A stretch of 64,000 bases of DNA from the NCBI GenBank assembly GCA_004553595.1, contig SFKZ01000004.1:79410-143409 (forward strand), in the 5' to 3' direction. A program made the position numbers and the translations under genes. Shown here in pieces: positions 58,832 to 64,000 of the stretch (the first letter of the stretch is position 1; each line of letters starts with the position of its first letter). The notes below the pieces were generated by a model. It did no database searches and was not told the DNA's origin. It saw only the letters and a list, made by a program, of their open reading frames with translations. This DNA is from Methanobrevibacter ruminantium. GTDB taxonomy: Archaea > Methanobacteriota > Methanobacteria > Methanobacteriales > Methanobacteriaceae.

Positions 58832-59962
58832 CTATCCATTAATCTCCTTAATCTTATCGTAAATTTCATCAGGCTTATGAAGGATTCCTCCAATCTTGCC
58901 AATCAAGTGAACATTAGCTTCACCTTGTGCTGCCTTTTCAACTTCATGAACAATTTGTCCTAAATTCATTTCAGGAACAATTATGTCACTTGCAGTTTTA
59001 GCGATTTCAGCAATTTCCTCTTCTGGGAAAGGCCATGGAGTGTCAATTTTAAGAGATCCTACTTTTATGCCTTCTTCTCTTGCCTTTTTCATAGCCGCTC
59101 CAACAGAACGGTATGGAGAACCACATGATACAATAACGATATCTGCATCATCACAATTTTCCTTTTTAACTGAACAGATATCCTTTCTGTGCATTAAAAC
59201 CTTATTGCATAATCTTTCAACCAATTTGGTATGGGTGTCTGGGTCGTTAGTGTCCGGATAACCTCTTTCATCGTGAGTGAGACCAGTTACGTGAACATTG
59301 AATCCATCACCAAAAGCAGGCATAAGAGTAGTTCCATCACAAGGAGCATCAAATGGCAAGTATTGGCCATCTACTTTTTCAGGTCTTTTACGAGCTACAA
59401 TTTTGATATCATCAGGAATAATCAATTTTTCTCTCATATGCCCTACAACTTCATCAGCAAGAACAGTTACTGGAACTCTGTACTCTTCAGCTAAATTAAA
59501 AGCCTTGATAGTAAAATCAAAGAATTCCTGAACAGATGAAGGTGCTAAAGCAATAGGTTCATAATCCCCATGAGAACCCCAACGAACTTGCATCATATCA
59601 GCTTGAGCAGACATGGTAGGTTGACCAGTGGATGGGGAACCTCTTTGTACATTGATAATTACAATAGGAGTTTCTGTAATGAATCCGTAACCGATATTTT
59701 CCTGCATTAATGAAATACCAGGACCAGAAGTAGCGGTCATTGCTTTCATACCACTCCATGAAGCTCCAATGATAGCACCAGCAGATGCAATTTCATCTTC
59801 CATTTGAACAAAGGATCCGCCGTATTTTGGAAGCAAGATAGACATTTGTTCTGCGATTTCAGTAGATGGAGTAATTGGATAACCTGCAAAGAATCTGCAG
59901 TTTGCAGCAATTGCACCTAATGCACAAGCTTCATTTCCTTGAACAAAACGTTTTTCCGCCAT
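58832..59962 (-). CDS. korA: 2-oxoglutarate:ferredoxin oxidoreductase alpha subunit
   Basis: 376 aa. GNEACALGAIAANCRFFAGY (9-28) followed by PITPSTEIAEQM, MEDEIASAGAIIGASWSG and ATSGPGISLMQENIGYG are alpha-subunit landmarks. The stop of korD touches its ATG (59962/59963), so translation is coupled. 2-oxoglutarate specificity is taken from the korDABC layout and sucC nearby; other 2-oxoacids are less likely. Confidence 0.94.
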   Translation of the reverse strand: MAEKRFVQGNEACALGAIAANCRFFAGYPITPSTEIAEQMSILLPKYGGSFVQMEDEIASAGAIIGASWSGMKAMTATSGPGISLMQENIGYGFITETPIVIINVQRGSPSTGQPTMSAQADMMQVRWGSHGDYEPIALAPSSVQEFFDFTIKAFNLAEEYRVPVTVLADEVVGHMREKLIIPDDIKIVARKRPEKVDGQYLPFDAPCDGTTLMPAFGDGFNVHVTGLTHDERGYPDTNDPDTHTKLVERLCNKVLMHRKDICSVKKENCDDADIVIVSCGSPYRSVGAAMKKAREEGIKVGSLKIDTPWPFPEEEIAEIAKTASDIIVPEMNLGQIVHEVEKAAQGEANVHLIGKIGGILHKPDEIYDKIKEING

Positions 59963-60169
59963 TTATTCCACCTCTTTTCCAACATAAATAGCTTGATCAG
60001 GACATGATAATTCACATAATCCACATCTAGTGCAACCTTCCTCATGTTCTGGGAAAGGAAGGTAAACATTTTTTGTGTTTACTTTATCAGATTTTGAATA
60101 AACATTTTTAGGACAAGTAGCTATACAAATATCGCATCCTTTACAAAGCTTAGAATCTATAATAATCAT
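59963..60169 (-). CDS. korD: 2-oxoglutarate:ferredoxin oxidoreductase delta subunit (ferredoxin)
   Basis: 68 aa two-[4Fe-4S] ferredoxin. First site CKGCDICIATCPK (8-20), second CTRCGLCELSCPD (about 46-58). Passes electrons between the complex and ferredoxin. First gene of the kor operon; ATG behind GAGATGAT. Confidence 0.95.
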   Translation of the reverse strand: MIIIDSKLCKGCDICIATCPKNVYSKSDKVNTKNVYLPFPEHEEGCTRCGLCELSCPDQAIYVGKEVE

Positions 60170-60478
60170 TAAATCATCTCACATACTTTGTATAGTTTGA
60201 AAAATATTAGTTCAAATATTAAAATTATACCTTATCAGTTGATTATCTTAAGATATAAATCATAATATTATTATATATGAGTTTATTTATTTAAATAATT
60301 TAGTATAAGTAAACAAAATAATTAGATTTTTTTAATCATGTGAAAAATCATTAGAAAATAGAAAATAAATTAAAATTAAAAAAATAAAAGTAAAAAAAGT
60401 AAAAAAATCATAAAAAAGAATTGTAGAAAAAGAGAGAATAGAAGAGTTGTTGAAGGAATTAAAAAGAGAATTGAAGGA
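60170..60478. other. mptD-korD spacer
   Basis: 309 bp, AT-rich; holds the kor promoter (TATA-like words near 60255-60290) and the T-rich 3' end of mptD. No gene or strong hairpin seen. Confidence 0.45.
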
Positions 60479-60850
60479 TTATTCAATAATCTCTTCAACG
60501 TACATTAAAGGATAGTTAAGCTCTTCTATGAATTTGATTCTAATAACTGCCAAAACATCATCCACTTTTGAATAGATCTTTACATCCAGCATATCCCCAC
60601 TTAATGAAGTGTATTCAAATTCAGTCATGGCATTATCCAATCTGTCTAAATCAATTGAAACTTCAACCTTTTCAATGCAAGGCTGTAAAGCGAAAGATTC
60701 CTCCATAGCTTTTTCTAAACTTGCAATATTGGTTTTATTGAAAGGAGTGCCTACAAATTGATGGAATAATGCTCCCATACTAATGGCTCCTTCAAATATT
60801 GCTCTTTCCCTATTTGAAATATTAGAAAAATATTCTTCTTTAGCGCCCAT
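60479..60850 (-). CDS. mptD: Archaeal dihydroneopterin aldolase (MptD family)
   Basis: 123 aa. YFSNISNRERAIFEGAISMG (7-26) followed by ALFHQFVGTPFNK is the signature of the MptD (DUF372) family, unrelated in sequence to bacterial FolB. It cleaves 7,8-dihydroneopterin in the tetrahydromethanopterin pathway. ATG behind AGAGGTA. Monocistronic or with the sortase gene upstream (97 bp). Confidence 0.87.
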   Translation of the reverse strand: MGAKEEYFSNISNRERAIFEGAISMGALFHQFVGTPFNKTNIASLEKAMEESFALQPCIEKVEVSIDLDRLDNAMTEFEYTSLSGDMLDVKIYSKVDDVLAVIRIKFIEELNYPLMYVEEIIE

Positions 60851-60946
60851 AAAATACCTCTAAATAAATCAATTAATTCAATCCTTTAATTACATAAATT
60901 AATTCTAATAATTTAAATTTAATATTCAATAATGAATTCAATCCTA

Positions 60947-61708
60947 CTAATTTACTCCAATCAAACTATTTAACCATCCTAATTGATCCGCCCAGACCTG
61001 TGAGGATATTGGGAAAATACAGAAATACGCAAGAACAATTGTAATGGCTATGACAACTGCCAAAATGATTTTCCTTTCTTCAGCAGGAGTGAAATATGTT
61101 ACAATCAAACCAAGAATCAAGAATCCTGCAGTAATTAACCAAGCCCAGTGCGCTTGAGGATTTTGTTCCAACACTGTTTCATTGATTGGGCTTATTGAGT
61201 CTAATTCAGCAGTTACAACAAGCCTTTGAGCAGATGAACCTATTGGGTGACATGTTACCAAGTACAAATCCTGACTATTAACATCATTTGCATGACTTTC
61301 ATTTAAATCTAGGAAATTAGCCGGTGCAATTATTTCAGATTCCTTGACAGTGTAATTCACTTCACCGATTCCAGGCCATTCTACAGTGACAACATCTCCT
61401 TTCTTAAGAGTATCTAAACGTAAAAACGGAGACCCTTGCAAGGTTCTGTGTCCATATAAAACAGTATCTCCTTTAGTTGGAATATTGGAAGTCTCATCAA
61501 TATAAACCCCTTGGGATATTGAAACATTGTTGATCTTCTCAAAAACTCCTATAGCAGGGATTACTACAACTGAAGCATTGACATCCTTAGATTCTGCAAC
61601 TTGTTTATATGAAAAGTAATTAACCTCAGTTAAAGCATATAATCCTATAATCAAAAAAGCAATAATGACAATAATTGTTGTAGGCTTTATATATTTTTTT
61701 ATATCCAT
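60947..61708 (-). CDS. Sortase family transpeptidase
   Basis: 253 aa. Membrane helix at 10-27, sortase beta-barrel at about 45-172 with His87 (LYGHRTL), Cys153 (LVTCHP) and Arg162 (SAQRLVV), the complete catalytic triad; two more helices at about 188-206 and 214-232. This three-helix layout is seen in archaeal sortases of methanogens. It should join secreted proteins to the wall or to another acceptor; no substrate with an evident sorting signal is in the window. ATG at 61708 is preferred to upstream ATG/TTG codons. Confidence 0.9.
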   Translation of the reverse strand: MDIKKYIKPTTIIVIIAFLIIGLYALTEVNYFSYKQVAESKDVNASVVVIPAIGVFEKINNVSISQGVYIDETSNIPTKGDTVLYGHRTLQGSPFLRLDTLKKGDVVTVEWPGIGEVNYTVKESEIIAPANFLDLNESHANDVNSQDLYLVTCHPIGSSAQRLVVTAELDSISPINETVLEQNPQAHWAWLITAGFLILGLIVTYFTPAEERKIILAVVIAITIVLAYFCIFPISSQVWADQLGWLNSLIGVN

Positions 61709-61899
61709 AAAAATCATCAACAAATTAACTAATTTTAATTAAATGACTTAATTAAATAACTAAATAAAAAACTTAAATATTAATTTTATACTTTTATCTA
61801 TTTTTCATATTTAATAAATTTATAATATTCAATTTGAATGGATTTGTAAAGATTGATTGGTTGGTAAAATAGTTTAGTCATATAGATTGGTTAAATAGA

Positions 61900-63456
61900 T
61901 TATAAGAAATCTAAAGATTGGTCTTGATATAAATTCTCATAATATGTCTCGTTTAACTCATCCACCACCCAATTAGGTGCAAAATCTGTAGGAATAGCTA
62001 AAATCAAATTATCCATATTGTTTATAACAAAATTTACATCAGATTGGGGCACTTCCAAGAGAATAATATATTCAGAATCCAAGTCTCCTAAATTGGACAT
62101 TCTCTCAAAATTTGATAATCTGACCCCATAATTCATCAAATAAGAGTCTAAGATATTATTATCACTTTTTGAGTTTAATACGGATGATTTAAGAAGTTCC
62201 TCAACATCACTTGAATAGGAAACTGTGTTTTCAAATGGCTTTGTTTCATTTCCCTTAATGACTGTTTTTGATTTTGAAACAGTGCTATCAACCAAACCAC
62301 TATCTTTAGAGCGCAAGATTGCCAAAACAGTTGCACCACTTACAATCGGATCCTTTTCTGTCTCTTCCAAAGTGCCATCAAGTGTTTCATTTGATGAAAT
62401 TGAACTTAAATCGTTGCTTATCTCTTCATCTTCACTAAGGTCTTCATTGCCATAGGAATAGTCTGAATCATTATCGCTTAATGAATAAACATCAACTACT
62501 GAACCGACAGAAATCAGCCCTGCAGTAGCTTGAAGCCTTGAAAGGGAAATCGGCACAATAACAGTATTGACTTTTTCAAACTGAACATTTGATAAGACCT
62601 TAGCATCATTGTCCTTAACAAAATCATTAGCATCTTTAACAGACATTATGATATTCTTATTTTCACCATAAGACATCATTATCCTGCCAAAATCGTCCTT
62701 GCAAGATACAATTTTAGAGCTATGATAGATTCTCCAATCCTTAGTAGCATATCGCAAAACATCAATTGACTTGATTTCCTCAATATCATAAGCCTGATTG
62801 ATTCTATTTTCCAAAGTGTAAGCATTATCATTAACCTCCAAAGGCCCTTTATACAATGCATTCAACTCATTCAGTTTTGAATTTTTTTCTAAATTCAATT
62901 CATTCTGAAACGGCTGATAAACAAAAAAATAGAATATTGATGAAAGCAATACCAGAATTATTAGAAAAATAGTTATCTTAGCAAATGATGACTTTGAGGA
63001 ATCCTTTTGATTCAATAGATTAGCCTTAAATCGTAACAACTCATTTTTAATTGTTTTCTTATCCGGACCTTCATTTTTTCCTTTGTTTAACCCATTTAAA
63101 CCATCTGGAAATCCACCATCTTCCTCATCAGAATCATTAAAACATTCAGGATTAGAGTAGATATATTTAGCATATTTCTCATCAACTCCATATAAATCAC
63201 CAGCAGCATTAGATTGGTTCTTAGATTTAAACTCGTCATTATAAAATCCAGAATTGGAAGGAGAATTTGAATTGTTTTTTAAGGGTGAACTTTCAGGGAT
63301 TATGGAATCAAAACTTGGAAAATGTGAGGAATCCTCTCTTTTGTTTTTCGTTTGCAAATCTGATTTATCTTTTTCTCCTTTTTCTCCGAAATTTTCTAAT
63401 TTCAATTTAAACTTATCATTCTTAAACAAATTAAATCGATTTTTTCGATTAGTCAT
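61900..63456 (-). CDS. DUF515-like membrane protein
   Basis: 518 aa. Residues 1 to about 160 are cytoplasmic, Ser/Asn/Asp/Lys-rich and likely disordered; one helix at about 163-186 (KITIFLIILVLLSSIFYFFV); then an external part with VIVPISLSRLQATAGLISVG and SVVDVYS, resembling DUF515 of methanogens and distantly the SAF/CpaB pilus-assembly domain, with an inserted acidic stretch (about 330-375). Function unknown. ATG at 63456 chosen. It is downstream of the partial gene at the window edge. Confidence 0.65.
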   Translation of the reverse strand: MTNRKNRFNLFKNDKFKLKLENFGEKGEKDKSDLQTKNKREDSSHFPSFDSIIPESSPLKNNSNSPSNSGFYNDEFKSKNQSNAAGDLYGVDEKYAKYIYSNPECFNDSDEEDGGFPDGLNGLNKGKNEGPDKKTIKNELLRFKANLLNQKDSSKSSFAKITIFLIILVLLSSIFYFFVYQPFQNELNLEKNSKLNELNALYKGPLEVNDNAYTLENRINQAYDIEEIKSIDVLRYATKDWRIYHSSKIVSCKDDFGRIMMSYGENKNIIMSVKDANDFVKDNDAKVLSNVQFEKVNTVIVPISLSRLQATAGLISVGSVVDVYSLSDNDSDYSYGNEDLSEDEEISNDLSSISSNETLDGTLEETEKDPIVSGATVLAILRSKDSGLVDSTVSKSKTVIKGNETKPFENTVSYSSDVEELLKSSVLNSKSDNNILDSYLMNYGVRLSNFERMSNLGDLDSEYIILLEVPQSDVNFVINNMDNLILAIPTDFAPNWVVDELNETYYENLYQDQSLDFL

Positions 63457-63651
63457 AGTTATCAAACCTGGAATGGAATGAGATAAAATAAGTAGAAAAA
63501 ATAGGTTTGAAAAAAGAAATTACATAAGTTTTAAACTCAATTTGTAAAAATAGCTTGAAAAAAATAAAAATAATAAAAAAGAAGAATTGAAATAATAAAT
63601 CAGAAAAAAAAATATTAAAAAAAATTAAAAAGTGAAAAATGAAATTTTAAA

Positions 63652-63690
63652 AAATCATTAAATTAAATCATTAAATTAAATCATTAAATA
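63652..63690. repeat. 13-bp tandem repeat, three copies
   Basis: AAATCATTAAATT twice exactly and once with the last base changed, in the spacer between the edge gene and the DUF515-like gene. It lies 25 bp past the stop of the edge gene. Confidence 0.85.
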
Positions 63691-63714
63691 AAACAATTAT
63701 AAGATTTAATGAAT

Positions 63715-64000
63715 TTACTCCTCTTCCACTTCACCAGTGCTAATGCTTAATAATTTTTCTTCCTTTTCTTCCTTTTCATCTTCTGCCGCTTTGCTTTCGC
63801 CAATAATTTCTCCAGAAGAAACTTGGTTAATAGATTCTTTCATTGATTTGACAGCATCTTTTGCAGAACTTAAGGAAACACTAAGTCTATTAGAGGTTAT
63901 TTCTCTAACTTGTCCAATGTTTCTGTTAACATTTTCTGGAGTTAAAGCCTCTTCAGTATCAATGAAGAACTCTAAGAATGTCATAAACATGTAGACCAAT
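63715..64000 (-). CDS. Partial gene, 3' end only (hypothetical)
   Basis: The frame is open to the window edge, so the true start probably lies outside. The visible ~94 residues begin with a hydrophobic stretch (VYMFMTFLEFFIDTEEAL), then a helical Ser/Lys-rich part (RLSVSLSSAKDAVKSMKESI) and an acidic Lys/Glu tail (EDEKEEKEEKLLSISTGE). No family recognised. It is probably co-transcribed with the DUF515-like gene. Confidence 0.6.
   Translation of the reverse strand, partial: LVYMFMTFLEFFIDTEEALTPENVNRNIGQVREITSNRLSVSLSSAKDAVKSMKESINQVSSGEIIGESKAAEDEKEEKEEKLLSISTGEVEEE

Overview
The window looks like the chromosome of a methanogenic archaeon of the order Methanobacteriales, most likely a host-associated Methanobrevibacter. 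The evidence is: methanogenesis-marker genes (mmp3, 6, 5, 15, 17 and 2), RNA polymerase with split B''/B' and A'/A'' subunits, archaeal EF-1alpha/EF-2, archaeal Nob1 and Taw1, a pseudomurein-binding-type repeat, tRNA genes without an encoded CCA, very AT-rich spacers, strong GGAGG/GGTGAT ribosome binding sites and several TTG starts. No phage, insertion sequence or CRISPR array is visible.

Layout. 0.2-6.0 kb: nifB and the leftward operon mmp3-mmp6-mmp5-mmp15-mmp17, tied to activation of methyl-coenzyme M reductase (MCR). 6.2-8.6 kb: polar amino acid ABC importer. 9.1-12.7 kb: nob1, a DUF2117-type protein with an acidic repeat tail, and mmp2. 13-14.5 kb: moaB, pyrE and a PRC-barrel protein. 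14.7-18.8 kb: a sodium:solute symporter with a 37-residue partner, facing a phenylacetate-CoA ligase/ACT pair. 19.2-23.9 kb: carA-carB. 24.3-28.9 kb: an uncharacterised island of small membrane, PH-like, zinc-ribbon, coiled-coil, cell-wall and J-domain-like proteins. 29-33.2 kb: rimI, UPF0146, a PMR1-type Ca2+/Mn2+ ATPase and a 36-residue membrane peptide. 33.7-49.7 kb: the transcription/translation superoperon, leftward: rpoH-rpoB2-rpoB1-rpoA1-rpoA2-rpl30e-nusA-rps12-rps7-fusA-tuf-rps10, then tRNA-Ser. 50.1-50.85 kb: five tRNA genes (Thr, Pro, Tyr, Asp, Lys). 51-55.9 kb: thiM-thiE, tpiA, pgk, taw1. 56-60.2 kb: korDABC and sucC (reductive incomplete TCA branch). 60.5-64 kb: mptD, a sortase, a DUF515-like membrane protein and a partial gene at the edge.

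Most noteworthy: (1) nifB lies directly behind the mmp operon, consistent with the idea that MCR activation uses nitrogenase-type L-clusters; (2) RNA polymerase A'' carries an N-terminal extension made of about four degenerate 43-residue copies of its own N-terminal helical segment; (3) perfect or near-perfect hairpins followed by T-runs sit just after many stop codons, giving bacterial-looking terminators, and other strong hairpins lie in the mmp6-mmp5 and tuf-rps10 junctions; (4) two genes of under 40 codons with strong ribosome binding sites; (5) a coiled-coil protein with a J-domain-like HPD segment beside a cell-wall protein with an arginine-rich cytoplasmic tail.
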